NCBI GenBank assembly: GCA_019637095.1
Contig: JAHBWG010000040.1
Location: forward strand, 1 to 64,000
Direction of reading: 5' to 3'
Length of the DNA stretch: 64,000 nt
Source: Sandaracinaceae bacterium
GTDB taxonomy: Bacteria; Myxococcota_A; Polyangia; Polyangiales; Sandaracinaceae
The notes under the pieces were generated by a model. The model was not told the DNA's origin. It searched no databases and was given only the letters and a program-made list of their open reading frames with translations. The translations under genes were made by a program, and so were the position numbers. Position 1 is the stretch's first letter, and each line of letters begins with the position of its first letter. Positions 1-7,822 of the stretch are shown here, one piece after another.

Positions 1-4
1 AACG

Positions 5-127
5 CCCGTCGCTTCGCGACGGGCTGGTCTCGATGGGGCCGTCGGCCCGCGTGCGCGCTCGATGGCGGCCCGTCGCTGGCTCGCTGCGCGACGGGCTGGT
101 CTCGATGGGGCCGTCGGCCCGCGTGCG
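5..127. repeat. 72-bp tandem repeat with hairpin arms
   Basis: A 40-bp stretch at 16-55 recurs exactly at 88-127, an offset of 72 bp. Each copy is preceded by CCCGTCGC, which pairs with the GCGACGGG that opens the copy. The loops are 3 nt (5-23) and 11 nt (69-95). The array reaches close to the window edge, so it may continue outside. It sits beyond the 3' end of the hydrolase lipoprotein gene and could end transcription, but that role is inferred. Confidence 0.75.
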
Positions 128-136
128 GGCCGGCGT

Positions 137-1066
137 TCAGCGCATGTCGTCGCAGCCGCGGGCGAGGTCGATCTCGCCCCAGGGCTGCTCGTAGCAGCCG
201 GGCGCGGGCGGGCGGCCGATCAGCGGCGACCACCCCATGCCGAACTCGTGGTGCGCGCTCTGGGTGTAGAACCAGGGGCCGTACAGGTGGCGCCGCCGGT
301 AGTCGAACAGGTTGTACGGCGGCGTGAGCGCGACGTCGACCACGCCGGGCACGGTGTCGCCGTAGCGCTCGCCGATCATCGAGAAGTAGTTGTCGACGAA
401 GGTCTGCCCGGTCTCACCGCCGATGGGCAGCCGGCTCAGGAGCAGCGCGAGGCTCGCGTGGCCGCCCGTGATGCGCGTCATCGGCGCGTCGGGTACGTCG
501 AAGAGCGTGAGCTGCCGCGGCGCCTTGGGCATGCGCACCGCGGCGAGCGTCGCGACCAGCGCGCCGTAGCTGTGGCCGATCAGGTGGATGCGCCCCTGCC
601 GCTCGAAGAAGGAGGGATCCACCGCCTCCTCGAGCGCGGCGGCGAGCCCGTCGCCGTGGATCTCGGCGCGCGCGAGGGCGTTGCGCTGCGCGAGCGGCGA
701 GCGCGAGGTCGCGGAGTGATCGAGCCACGAGTACACGAGCACGACGGCGTGCGGGTCCGCCTCGACGATCGCGCGCGCCATCCGGGCCATCCACGGCTCG
801 AACGGGCGGCCGCGCGCGTCGACCGCCTCCCACGCGCGCAGGTCCGGCGTCGCGCGGGCGGCGCGGCTCCAGCCCGGCGCCCAGCCGTGCACGAGCACGT
901 GGGCGTGGCTCGGCGGGACGGTGCTCGGCGCGACCGCCACGAACGAGTCGCCGTCCCAGCGGCCGAGCCGCTCGATGGGCTCGAGGGCGCTCGAGTCCGA
1001 GCGCACGGACCGCGGCTGCGGCATGCAGCCCGAGACGAACACCATGGCGAGGGCGATCAGGCGCAC
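137..1066 (-). CDS. Alpha/beta-hydrolase-fold lipoprotein
   Basis: The 309-residue protein starts at GTG, just after a purine-rich AGGAAGAGGGG ribosome site. Residues 1-14 form a lipoprotein signal ending in VSGC, so Cys14 should be lipidated. The nucleophile elbow GHSYGA places Ser166, and an HGW turn near residue 60 fits an oxyanion-hole loop. This is the general lipase/esterase alpha/beta-hydrolase pattern; the substrate cannot be read from sequence. The gene stands alone: the rhodanese downstream-numbered neighbour ends 52 bp away on the same strand, and the 3' side has the tandem repeat. A secreted or envelope-anchored esterase is the likeliest role. Confidence 0.8.
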   Translation of the reverse strand: MRLIALAMVFVSGCMPQPRSVRSDSSALEPIERLGRWDGDSFVAVAPSTVPPSHAHVLVHGWAPGWSRAARATPDLRAWEAVDARGRPFEPWMARMARAIVEADPHAVVLVYSWLDHSATSRSPLAQRNALARAEIHGDGLAAALEEAVDPSFFERQGRIHLIGHSYGALVATLAAVRMPKAPRQLTLFDVPDAPMTRITGGHASLALLLSRLPIGGETGQTFVDNYFSMIGERYGDTVPGVVDVALTPPYNLFDYRRRHLYGPWFYTQSAHHEFGMGWSPLIGRPPAPGCYEQPWGEIDLARGCDDMR

Positions 1067-1118
1067 CCCCTCTTCCTCACGCGAAAACCCCGCCGTGGCA
1101 AGAGGAGAACGCCCGACG

Positions 1119-1508
1119 TCACCCGCGCGTCGCGCGGCGGGCGCCCGCCTCGTCGGCGCGCCACGCGAGCATCCCGCCCTGCATGGACGCGACGCGCGTG
1201 AAGCCCGCGCGCTCGAGGGCGGTCGCGGCGGCGCCCGAGCGCGCGCCGCTGCGGCACACGATCACGAGCGGCGTGTCGGGCGCGTAGCGCGCGCTCGCCT
1301 CCGCGAGGCGACCGAGCGGCAGGTGTACGACGCCGTCGATCGCGCCGAGCTCGCCGAGCAGCTCGGCGCGCTCACGGACGTCGAGGATCACGACCTCGCC
1401 GGCGTGTGCGCGCGTCCACGCGGCGCTGACCTCGGGCACGCCCGCGGCGCGGGTGATGGGAGCCCACGCGTCGGTGGGCGTTCGGGGCTTGGGATGGGGA
1501 GACCACAT
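1119..1508 (-). CDS. Single-domain rhodanese (sulfurtransferase)
   Basis: A 129-residue single rhodanese domain. LDVRE near 42-46 and the active loop VCRSGARS with Cys85 are clear; Cys85 would carry the persulfide. Such proteins move sulfane sulfur between glutathione or protein persulfides and thiosulfate, and often accompany persulfide dioxygenases. I chose ATG at 1508, although the open frame continues upstream as an unrelated shadow; a GTG at codon 24 is an alternative start. The gene is divergent from a sigma-54 activator, with 90 bp between them. That gap holds a -24/-12 promoter pointing into this gene and a GGTTGCAACC palindrome. The sulfur context (dioxygenase, SulP, YeeE/YedE) supports a role in sulfide or persulfide handling. 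Confidence 0.88.
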   Translation of the reverse strand: MWSPHPKPRTPTDAWAPITRAAGVPEVSAAWTRAHAGEVVILDVRERAELLGELGAIDGVVHLPLGRLAEASARYAPDTPLVIVCRSGARSGAAATALERAGFTRVASMQGGMLAWRADEAGARRATRG

Positions 1509-1521
1509 GCCCTCGATGCAT

Positions 1522-1537
1522 CGCAGGGCCCGTGCCA
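1522..1537 (-). promoter_or_regulatory. Candidate sigma-54 promoter of rhodanese gene
   Basis: On the minus strand the site reads TGGCACG-GGCC-CTGCG. The -24 box matches TGGCACG fully, and GG and GC have the required 10-nt spacing. The -12 box matches only at TGC. Predicted transcription start is about 1511, leaving about 3 nt before the ATG at 1508, so the transcript would be nearly leaderless, or GTG at codon 24 is used. Confidence 0.6.
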
Positions 1538-1574
1538 CGCGCGGCGGCGCTGCGCACCCCGCGGCGCTGAAACG

Positions 1575-1584
1575 GGTTGCAACC
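1575..1584. promoter_or_regulatory. GGTTGCAACC palindrome, candidate activator site
   Basis: A perfect 10-bp palindrome in the rhodanese/activator divergent gap, 38 bp upstream of the rhodanese -24 box. The half-site GTTGCA recurs upstream of the other sigma-54 promoter candidates of this locus (see 4070, 5868, 7738), which makes it a candidate upstream activating sequence for the adjacent regulator. Confidence 0.5.
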
Positions 1585-1598
1585 GCGCCCGCGTGCGT

Positions 1599-2927
1599 AT
1601 GATGCCCCTCGTGGATCCGCTCACCCGCGTGCTCGAGGCGCTGCGCGAGCTCGTCGGCGCGGCGCTCGTCCTCGACGCGGAGCTGCGCGTCGTCGCGGCG
1701 ACGCCGGACGCGCACGCGCTGCTCGGCGTCGAGGCGCCCCTCGGCGTGAGCGCGCCCAAGCTCCTCTGCGGCCACGGCCAAGAGCGCCCGGTCGCCGAGG
1801 CGCTCGCCGCGGGTCGCGCCGTCACCGCGGACGTGCTGCGCCCGACGACGACGGGGGAGAACCGCCTCGTGCGCGTGCGCGCGCTGCCGTTCGGCGAGGG
1901 CCCCTCGCGCGGCTTCCTCCTCACGCTGTCGGCGTCCGAGCGCGACGCGCTCGGCGCGGACGCGACCGAGGCCTTCGGCATCGTCACGCGCGACGCGCGG
2001 ATGCGGCAGCTCCTCGTCGAGGTGCAGAAGGTCGCGCGCTCCGACGCGAGCGTCCTCGTGCGCGGGGAGACCGGCTCGGGCAAGGAGCTGATCGCGCGCG
2101 CGATCCACCTCGCCTCCCGCCGCGCGGGCGCGCCGTTTCGCGCGCTCAACTGCGCGGCGCTGCCGCCGAACCTCCTCGAGAGCGAGCTCTTCGGCCACGT
2201 CCGCGGCGCGTTCACCGGCGCCGTGCGCGACGCGCTCGGGCACTTCCGCCTCGCGGACGGCGGCACGCTGTTCCTCGACGAGGTCGCGGAGCTCCCCCTC
2301 GAGATGCAAGCCAAGTTGCTCCGTGTCCTACAGGACCGCACGGTGATCCCGGTCGGCGGGCGCGACCCGGTCCCCGTCGACGTGCGCATCGTGTCCGCGA
2401 CGCACCGCGCGCTGCGCGCCGAGGTCGAGGCGGGGCGCTTCCGCGCGGACCTGCTCTATCGGCTGCGGGTGATCCCGCTGTTCCTGCCGCCGCTGCGCGA
2501 CCGGCCCAACGACGTGCCGCTGTTGGTCGAGCACTTCCTCGCGGGGTTCGCGGAGAGAGCGCACCGCCCGGCCCGCCGGATCACGCCCGGCGCGCTCGAC
2601 GCGCTCGTGCGCTACGACTGGCCGGGCAACGTCCGCGAGCTCCAGAACGTGGTGGAGTACGCGCTCGTGATGGGAGACGACCCGGTGCTGACGGAGGCGG
2701 ACCTGCCGCCGGAGGTCCGCGGGATCGAGCCGGTCGCCATCGCGCGCCCCGACGCGGACGAGGCGGCGCGGCGCGCCGAGCTCCCCGCGGAGGCGCGCCG
2801 CCTGCTCAACGCGCTCGAGCGCGCGGGCGGCCACATGAGCCGCGCCGCCGCCTCGCTCGGCATGTCGCGCACCACGCTGTGGCGGCGCCTCAAGAAGCAC
2901 GGCCTCGACCGCGCCGCCCTCGAGTGA
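1599..2927 (+). CDS. Sigma-54-dependent activator (PAS-AAA+-Fis HTH), FisR-like
   Basis: A 442-residue bacterial enhancer-binding protein. Residues ~16-115 look like a PAS sensor. The AAA+ domain (~127-355) has Walker A GETGSGKE (156-163), the sigma-54 contact loop GAFTGA (203-208) and Walker B TLFLDE (223-228). A Fis-type HTH lies at ~400-435. Such proteins bind upstream sites and use ATP to open sigma-54 promoters. The sensor has a single cysteine, Cys57, in CGHG; the other, Cys185, is in the AAA+ core. FisR, a known polysulfide sensor that activates sulfide-oxidation genes, uses three sensor cysteines, so a sulfur-sensing role here is inferred from neighbours. Start is ATG 1599 or the adjacent ATG 1602; the frame upstream is a shadow. 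Confidence 0.92.
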   Translation: MMPLVDPLTRVLEALRELVGAALVLDAELRVVAATPDAHALLGVEAPLGVSAPKLLCGHGQERPVAEALAAGRAVTADVLRPTTTGENRLVRVRALPFGEGPSRGFLLTLSASERDALGADATEAFGIVTRDARMRQLLVEVQKVARSDASVLVRGETGSGKELIARAIHLASRRAGAPFRALNCAALPPNLLESELFGHVRGAFTGAVRDALGHFRLADGGTLFLDEVAELPLEMQAKLLRVLQDRTVIPVGGRDPVPVDVRIVSATHRALRAEVEAGRFRADLLYRLRVIPLFLPPLRDRPNDVPLLVEHFLAGFAERAHRPARRITPGALDALVRYDWPGNVRELQNVVEYALVMGDDPVLTEADLPPEVRGIEPVAIARPDADEAARRAELPAEARRLLNALERAGGHMSRAAASLGMSRTTLWRRLKKHGLDRAALE

Positions 2928-2980
2928 AGTCCCTCTGGGGGCCGCGGGGGCGCGGCTCCCGGCGATCGGGGCAGCTCGCG

Positions 2981-3061
2981 TGCCCTTGCCCTTGCCCTGT
3001 GTGGTCAGCGTTCGCAGGCGGAGGGCTCGGTGGTACGGGCAAGGGGCAGGGGCAAGGGCAA
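2981..3061. terminator. Inverted GGCAAG-type repeat between convergent genes
   Basis: Left arm 2981-2999 is built of TTGCCC units. Right arm 3037-3061 carries the imperfect complement, GGGCAAGG/GGGGCAAGGG. The arms can pair imperfectly around a ~37-nt loop. The element sits between the 3' ends of the activator and the persulfide dioxygenase, so a bidirectional terminator is plausible; it may instead be a dispersed intergenic repeat. Confidence 0.5.
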
Positions 3062-3101
3062 CCCACTCGGTGCCCCGCCTGAACGGATCCGCGCCCGGGG
3101 C

Positions 3102-3998
3102 TTACTTCTTCGGCGTGGGCTCGCCGAGCTCGTCCGCGGGGTGCATCAGGTTGATCGGGATGTTCAGGTAGCGGTGGCCGTTCTCGCGCGCGGCGGGCAT
3201 CCGGCCCGCGGCGACGTTGACCTGCACGCTCGGCAAGAGGAGCCGCGGCGCCGCGAGGGTGGCGTCCCGCTCCTCGCGGAAGCGCACGAACTCCTCCTTG
3301 GTCGTGCTCGCGCGCAGCTGCGGGTTGTTCGTCTTGCTCTTGCCGATGGTGGTCTCGAAGCGGACCTCGCGGCCGTCCGGCTGGTAGTCGTGGCCCACGA
3401 ACACGCGCGTCTCGTCGGGCAGCCCGTACAGCTTCTTCACCGAGTCGAACAGCGCGGCGGCGCTCCCGCGCGGGAAGTCGCAGCGGCCGGTGCCGTAGTC
3501 GTCCATGAAGAGGGCGTCGCCCGTGAAGATCGCGTCGCCGATCCTGTAGGTCACGCACGCGGGCGTGTGGCCGGGCGTCGCGATCGTCTCGACGCGCAGC
3601 GCGCCCGCCTCGAGGACCTCGCCGTCGGCGAGCAGCCGGTCGAACTGGCTGCCGTCGGCCGCGAAGCCGGCGCCGAGGTCGAACACGCCCTTGAACACGT
3701 CCTGCACCTCGGTGATCCGCGCGCCGATGACCACCTTCGCGTCGAAGCGTCGGCGCAGGATCTGGGAGGCGCTGAGGTGGTCGGCGTGCGCGTGCGTCTC
3801 GAGCACGTAGCGCAGCGACAGCGCGTTGGCGCGGATGAATGCGCTGACCTCGTCGACGGACTCGGTCCACGTGCGCGACGCGGCGGGGTCGTAGTCGAGG
3901 ACGGGGTCGATCACGACCGCGTCGCGGGTGTCCGGGTCCCAGACGACGTAGGTGAGGGTGTAGGTGCGGGGGTCGAAGAAGGCTCTGACGTGGGCCAT
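3102..3998 (-). CDS. Blh/ETHE1-type persulfide dioxygenase (MBL fold)
   Basis: A 298-residue metallo-beta-lactamase-fold protein. Metal ligands fit the family: THAHADH (His69, His71, Asp73, His74), PGHTP (His144), GDALF (Asp161) and GHDY (His203). The stretch [12 protein letters not shown] resembles the Blh branch, whose members act as persulfide dioxygenases, oxidising glutathione persulfide to sulfite. Blh genes elsewhere are partnered with YeeE/YedE-type membrane proteins and the repressor BigR; here no BigR is seen and sigma-54 control is likely. ATG 3998 is chosen because AAGGAG lies 8 nt upstream; an earlier in-frame start at 4019 lies upstream of that site. SulP ends 17 bp upstream, so the two may also be cotranscribed. 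Confidence 0.9.
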   Translation of the reverse strand: MAHVRAFFDPRTYTLTYVVWDPDTRDAVVIDPVLDYDPAASRTWTESVDEVSAFIRANALSLRYVLETHAHADHLSASQILRRRFDAKVVIGARITEVQDVFKGVFDLGAGFAADGSQFDRLLADGEVLEAGALRVETIATPGHTPACVTYRIGDAIFTGDALFMDDYGTGRCDFPRGSAAALFDSVKKLYGLPDETRVFVGHDYQPDGREVRFETTIGKSKTNNPQLRASTTKEEFVRFREERDATLAAPRLLLPSVQVNVAAGRMPAARENGHRYLNIPINLMHPADELGEPTPKK

Positions 3999-4006
3999 GG
4001 GCAAAA

Positions 4007-4012
4007 CTCCTT
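4007..4012 (-). promoter_or_regulatory. Ribosome binding site fixing the dioxygenase start
   Basis: AAGGAG on the minus strand, 8 nt before ATG 3998. It lies just downstream of the predicted sigma-54 transcription start (~4014), so promoter and ribosome site agree. Confidence 0.75.
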
Positions 4013-4015
4013 GCC

Positions 4016-5818
4016 TCATCCAGTTGCGGATCGCGTGCCAACCTCGGACGCCGGCGCCGGCGCGGCGTCCTGCAACGAGGTGGAACGCGCGCGCGCTTCG
4101 CTCGCCGGCTCGCCCGCCGGCGCGAGGCCCGCGATCGCGGCCTCGACCGCCTCGTGCAGGTCGAAGAAGAAGCGGTCCTCGCCGAGCGCCGCCGTGAAGC
4201 CGCCGCGCGCGAGCACCTCGCGCACGGGCCCCTTCACGTTCGCCACGTAGAGCCGGATCGCCCGCGACTCGAGCGCCGTGTGGAGCTCGGAGAGCAGCGC
4301 CTCGCCGGAGGCGTCGAGGTCGTTGATGCCGCTCGCGTCGAGCACGACCGCGCGCACGCCCGCGTCATCGAGCAGGAGCCGGTCGACCTCCTCGCGGAAG
4401 AAGCTCGCGTTGGCGAAGTAGAGGCTCGCGTCGAAGCGCCAGACGAGCACGCCCTCGACCGTCTCGGCCTCGGGGAAGTGCTTCACGTTGCGGTAGCTGC
4501 GCGTCCCGGGGAGGCGCCCGAGCACCGCGTGGTGCGGGCGCGTGCTGCGCCGCACGAAGATCGCGATCGACAGCACCACGCCGGCGGCGATGCCCTCCTC
4601 GATGCCGAAGAAGAGCGTGCCGGCGAACGTCACGAGCCAGAGGACCGCGTCGGTGCGCTTGACGTGCCAGAGGTGCCCGAGCTCGCGCAGATCGACGAGC
4701 CCGGCGACGGCGACCATCACGATCGCGGCGAGCACCGCCTTGGGCAGGAAGTGGAAGAGCGGCGTCAGGAACAGGAGGCTCACCGCGATGACCGCCGCGG
4801 TGATCGCGGTGGCGAGGCCGGTGCGCGCGCCCGCCTGCGCGTTGACCGCGGTGCGGCTGAAGCCGCCGGTCACCGGGTAGCCGCCGAAGCCGAAGCCGGC
4901 GAGGTTCGCCGCGCCGAGCCCGATGAGCTCCTGGTTCGCGTCGATCGCGTACCGGTTCTTGCGCGCGAAGGCCTTGGCGACGCTGATCGACTCCATGAAA
5001 CCGACGAGCGCGATGGCGACCGCGGTGGGCGCGAGCGCGCCGAGGTCCGCGAGCTCGAACGCGGGCAGCGACGGGCTCGGCAGCCCGGCGGGGACGGCGC
5101 CCACGATCCGGACGCCCGCCTCGTCGAGCCGCAGGAGGAACGTCGCGAGCGTGCCGAGCGCGACGACGATCAGCGCGCCGGGGAGCCGAGGCCACCGCTT
5201 CTTCACGACGAGCAGGACCGCGATCGCCGCCGCGCCGAGCGCGAGGGTGATCAGGTGCGTGTCGCCCAGGCGCGGGACCGCGGCCGCGACGAGCTCGTGC
5301 AAGCGCGCGCTGCGCCCGAGCTCGACGCCGAGGAGGTGGCCGAGCTGGCTGAGCGCGATGACGATCGCCGCCGCCGACGTGAAGCCGGCGATCACCGGGT
5401 GGGAGAGCAAGGTCACGAGCCGCCCCAGGCGCAGCACGCCCATGCCGAGCTGGATCGCGCCGACCAACCCCGCGAGCACCACGGCGAGCGCGACGTAGCG
5501 CTCCGAGCCCGGCTCGGCGACGCCGCCGAGGCCGCTCGCGACGAGCAGGCTCACCATCGCGACCGGCCCCACGGCGAGCTGTCGCGAGGTGCCGAGCAGC
5601 GCGTAGGCGAACAGCGGCAGGACCGACGCGTACAGCCCGACGATCGGCGGCAGCCCCGCGAGCATCGCGTACGCCATCGCCTGCGGGATCAGCATGACGG
5701 CGACGGTCAGGCCGGCGCTCACGTCGCCCGGCAGGTCGGCCCGGCGGTCGTAGGTGCGCAGCCAGCCCACCGCGGGCACGAACGCGAGGAGCCGCTTCAT
5801 GTCCGGCCACTCTTGCAT
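4016..5818 (-). CDS. SulP-family anion permease with STAS domain
   Basis: About 600 residues: a polytopic membrane domain followed by a cytoplasmic STAS domain (~residues 440-560). Family hallmarks include the early [18 protein letters not shown] region, a [10 protein letters not shown] segment and STAS text around [15 protein letters not shown]. SulP proteins move sulfate, bicarbonate or other anions across the inner membrane. Beside a persulfide dioxygenase, sulfite/sulfate export or sulfate uptake is plausible but unproven. The frame stays open far upstream as a shadow of the porin gene. The real start is ATG 5818 or ATG 5800. The sigma-54 site at 5814-5829 overlaps the first ATG, favouring 5800 if that promoter is used. 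The 3' end contains the dioxygenase promoter. Confidence 0.92.
   Translation of the reverse strand: MQEWPDMKRLLAFVPAVGWLRTYDRRADLPGDVSAGLTVAVMLIPQAMAYAMLAGLPPIVGLYASVLPLFAYALLGTSRQLAVGPVAMVSLLVASGLGGVAEPGSERYVALAVVLAGLVGAIQLGMGVLRLGRLVTLLSHPVIAGFTSAAAIVIALSQLGHLLGVELGRSARLHELVAAAVPRLGDTHLITLALGAAAIAVLLVVKKRWPRLPGALIVVALGTLATFLLRLDEAGVRIVGAVPAGLPSPSLPAFELADLGALAPTAVAIALVGFMESISVAKAFARKNRYAIDANQELIGLGAANLAGFGFGGYPVTGGFSRTAVNAQAGARTGLATAITAAVIAVSLLFLTPLFHFLPKAVLAAIVMVAVAGLVDLRELGHLWHVKRTDAVLWLVTFAGTLFFGIEEGIAAGVVLSIAIFVRRSTRPHHAVLGRLPGTRSYRNVKHFPEAETVEGVLVWRFDASLYFANASFFREEVDRLLLDDAGVRAVVLDASGINDLDASGEALLSELHTALESRAIRLYVANVKGPVREVLARGGFTAALGEDRFFFDLHEAVEAAIAGLAPAGEPASEARARSTSLQDAAPAPASEVGTRSATG
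4024..4041 (-). promoter_or_regulatory. Candidate sigma-54 promoter of persulfide dioxygenase
   Basis: The minus strand reads TTGGCACG-CGAT-CCGCAA. The -24 box is perfect and GG/GC spacing is 10 nt; the -12 box is CCGCA rather than TTGCA. It lies inside the last codons of SulP. Predicted start ~4014, followed at once by AAGGAG and ATG 3998. Confidence 0.65.
4070..4076 (-). promoter_or_regulatory. GTTGCAG half-site upstream of dioxygenase promoter
   Basis: GTTGCAG on the minus strand, about 29 bp upstream of the -24 box, within SulP coding sequence. The same heptamer is found at 7738-7744. It is part of the GTTGCA set proposed as binding sites of the local sigma-54 activator. Confidence 0.4.
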
Positions 5819-5829
5819 CGCGCGAGCCA
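5814..5829 (-). promoter_or_regulatory. Candidate sigma-54 promoter of SulP gene
   Basis: The minus strand reads TGGCTCG-CGCG-ATGCA: six of seven -24 bases and four of five -12 bases match, with correct GG-N10-GC spacing. Predicted start ~5803, three nt before ATG 5800. Weaker than the sites at 4024 and 43179. Confidence 0.5.
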
Positions 5830-5867
5830 GCCGTGCGCGCGTTCGCGCACGGGGCTCTCGAAACGCC

Positions 5868-5896
5868 GTGCAACCGCGCGCATGCGACGGTGCAAC
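5868..5896 (-). promoter_or_regulatory. Paired GTTGCAC direct repeats upstream of SulP
   Basis: GTTGCAC occurs twice on the minus strand (5868-5874 and 5890-5896), 22 bp apart, which is two helical turns. They lie roughly 40 and 60 bp upstream of the SulP -24 box. The arrangement suits cooperative binding by a dimeric enhancer-binding protein. Confidence 0.5.
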
Positions 5897-5913
5897 GCCC
5901 CGCGACCGAAGCC

Positions 5914-7095
5914 TCAGAACGCGAGCTGGAGCTGCGAGCGCACGCGCCAGCCCTCGCGGGCCTCGCCGGGGGCCTCGTCGTGCAGCCACGAGAGGTCGGT
6001 CTGCCACGTGAGGCTGCGGCCGATCACCAGGACCTCGACGGCGACGCCGAGCTCGTGGTGCGCGTGCTCGCGCCCTGCGCGCGCGTAGCGCGCCTGCCAG
6101 GCCTCGTCGTCCATCGTCGCGTGGACCGCGTCGGCGTGCGCGCGCGCGTCGTCGCGCAGCGCGCGGGTCACGTGCACGCGGGCGTAGCGCAGGACCAGGG
6201 CGAGGTGTCGGTCCGCGCGCCACGCGAGGACCGAGAGCGCGCCGAGCGCGCCGAGCGCGAGGCCCCCGCGCGCGTCCTCGATCCAGCCCGCGTAGCCGAC
6301 GAGCGTCCAGCGCAGCGCCCCGAGCTCGAGGTCGAGCTCGGGCGCGAGCCGCAGCGCGAAGTCGCGACCGCGCGCCGGCGCGAGGTCCCACGAGGCGCTG
6401 AACGACATGGCGTGGCGCAGCGCGCCCTCTCGGCCGGCGTGGTCGAGCCGCGCGACCAGCTCGGGGTGCGCGGGCTCGGACGGCGCGGGCGCGTCGAGCC
6501 GCGACGGATTGCCGAGCTGCTCGCCGTAGGCGCGCGCGAGCTCGCGCGCGAGGCCGTTGCGCCGCGCCTGACCGCCGAAGACGCCCGCGGCGTAGCCGAG
6601 TCCGCTCGCCGCGTGCTCGCCGTGGACCATCGCGCCGAGCTGGTGCTCGCCGCCGAACCAGCGGCTCGTCAGCGGCCAGTCCACCGCGAGCTCGATGAAC
6701 GGCTGCTGGTAGAACCGGGTGAACGGCGTCTTCAGCTGCCCGACGCGCAGGTGCAGCGCGTCGTCCGCGCGCACGTCCGCCCAGAGATCGACGAGCTCTG
6801 GCGCGTCGGGGCGCAGCTCGAGGTGCAGGCTCGTCGTCACGCGGCCCTCGAACAGCGAGCTCTGGAGCACCGGCCGCAGGCGCCGCAGGCGCGGCTCCCA
6901 CGCGAGCGCGCCGAGGTCCGCGCCCTCGCCGGCGAGCTGCAGCTGGACGAAGAGCGCGGGGCGCACGCGCGCGCGCGCGTCGCCGAACCAGTACGGCCCG
7001 AGCTGCTCGGGGACCTGCGCCGCGCCGCGCGTGGGCGCGAGCAGCGCGAGCAGCACGAGCGGGACGGCGAGGCGCGGAGCCACGGCCGCGGCCAC
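5914..7095 (-). CDS. Outer-membrane porin (OprO/P-like)
   Basis: A 393-residue protein starting at GTG, with a signal peptide at ~1-26 ending near RGAAQ. The remainder is rich in alternating hydrophobic strands. VGQLKTPFTRFYQQPF resembles the phosphate/pyrophosphate-selective porin O/P family, and the protein ends in Phe after alternating residues (QLQLAF), as outer-membrane barrels do. It probably lets anions cross the outer membrane, feeding or draining the SulP permease encoded 95 bp downstream. Its upstream region (7096-7194) carries three GTTGC elements but no convincing -24/-12 site. The ion carried cannot be deduced. Confidence 0.8.
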   Translation of the reverse strand: MAAAVAPRLAVPLVLLALLAPTRGAAQVPEQLGPYWFGDARARVRPALFVQLQLAGEGADLGALAWEPRLRRLRPVLQSSLFEGRVTTSLHLELRPDAPELVDLWADVRADDALHLRVGQLKTPFTRFYQQPFIELAVDWPLTSRWFGGEHQLGAMVHGEHAASGLGYAAGVFGGQARRNGLARELARAYGEQLGNPSRLDAPAPSEPAHPELVARLDHAGREGALRHAMSFSASWDLAPARGRDFALRLAPELDLELGALRWTLVGYAGWIEDARGGLALGALGALSVLAWRADRHLALVLRYARVHVTRALRDDARAHADAVHATMDDEAWQARYARAGREHAHHELGVAVEVLVIGRSLTWQTDLSWLHDEAPGEAREGWRVRSQLQLAF

Positions 7096-7165
7096 ATCAC
7101 GATCCGGGCCACGATCCGCGCGGCGCCCGCGGCGCGCAGGAGTGCGCGGGGCGCCGCGCTCACGT

Positions 7166-7192
7166 GTTGCGGGCGCCGTTGCGATGCGTTGC
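7166..7192 (+). promoter_or_regulatory. Three GTTGC elements upstream of porin
   Basis: GTTGC begins at 7166, 7178 and 7188 in the 99-bp gap between the cupin stop and the porin start, 70-95 bp before the porin GTG. Similarity to the other half-sites suggests that the porin belongs to the same regulon. Evidence is weaker because the sixth base is G, not A, in each copy. Confidence 0.3.
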
Positions 7193-7194
7193 GG

Positions 7195-7704
7195 CTACTC
7201 GAGGCGCTCGGCCATCTCGAAGATCGCCGGCCGCTCCGCCTCGCCCTCCATGTACGGCGTCCCGTGGAGCCAGCCCACGCGGCGCAGGCTCCGCACCATC
7301 ACCTTGCCGGTGTCCGGGTAGACGCAGACTTCGTCGGGATCGTGCGGGCCGATCGCGAGGTAGACGAGATCGACGTCCGACGTGTTCGCGATCTGGTGGC
7401 CGACGCCGGTCCCGGCCGGGCACGCGATGCAGTCGCCCGCGGCGATCCGGTGGACCTCGTCGCCGTAGCGCAAGACCCCCTCGCCCTCGAGCACGAAGAA
7501 CACCTCGTCCTCGCGCTGGTGCGCGTGGAAGGGGCACCCGGCGCGCCCCGGCGGGAGCCGGTTGTACGCGACCCCGAGCCGCCCGCCGCGCTCGCGCATG
7601 AACGGCGTGAGCACGCGCCACGCGCCGCCCCAGTGCGCGCCCTCGAGCTGCGCCTCCTCCTCGGCGTCGCGGACGGACGTGATGATGTGCTTGCGCTCGA
7701 CCAT
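7195..7704 (-). CDS. Cupin-domain protein
   Basis: A 169-residue single cupin. Motif 1 is visible as [19 protein letters not shown] (two His, one Glu as metal ligands), and motif 2 as [13 protein letters not shown] 7704 is preceded by AGGAGA at a good distance, so the longer upstream frame is not used. Small cupins bind a metal and act as dioxygenases, isomerases or sensors. Several thiol dioxygenases are cupins, which makes a sulfur-related oxidation attractive in this locus, but no specific family signature proves it. The gene is divergent from the YeeE/YedE pair. Confidence 0.8.
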   Translation of the reverse strand: MVERKHIITSVRDAEEEAQLEGAHWGGAWRVLTPFMRERGGRLGVAYNRLPPGRAGCPFHAHQREDEVFFVLEGEGVLRYGDEVHRIAAGDCIACPAGTGVGHQIANTSDVDLVYLAIGPHDPDEVCVYPDTGKVMVRSLRRVGWLHGTPYMEGEAERPAIFEMAERLE

Positions 7705-7737
7705 GGCTCTGTCTCCTGGGACGCAGCCTGCCACGGC

Positions 7738-7756
7738 GTTGCAGCGCAGGTTGCGA
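7738..7756 (+). promoter_or_regulatory. GTTGCAG / GTTGCGA pair in cupin-YeeE gap
   Basis: GTTGCAG (7738-7744) and GTTGCGA (7750-7756) lie 12 bp apart, about one helical turn, 40-57 bp upstream of the YeeE -24 box. Same motif class as 1575, 4070 and 5868. Confidence 0.45.
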
Positions 7757-7793
7757 CGCGATGCAGCGGTCCCCAGACTCTCGGGGCGCCGGG

Positions 7794-7810
7794 CTGGTAT
7801 GGCGCATGCT
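7794..7810 (+). promoter_or_regulatory. Candidate sigma-54 promoter of YeeE/YedE pair
   Basis: The site reads CTGGTATG-GCGC-ATGCT. GG and GC are spaced correctly; five of seven -24 and four of five -12 positions match. Predicted start ~7821, two nt before ATG 7823. Confidence 0.45.
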
Positions 7811-7822
7811 GGAACGATTGAC

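Noticed and set aside
7072-7095. TGGCCCG-N4-TGAT near the porin start as a sigma-54 promoter
   Set aside because: The -12 GC pair is missing, so the site fails the invariant requirement.
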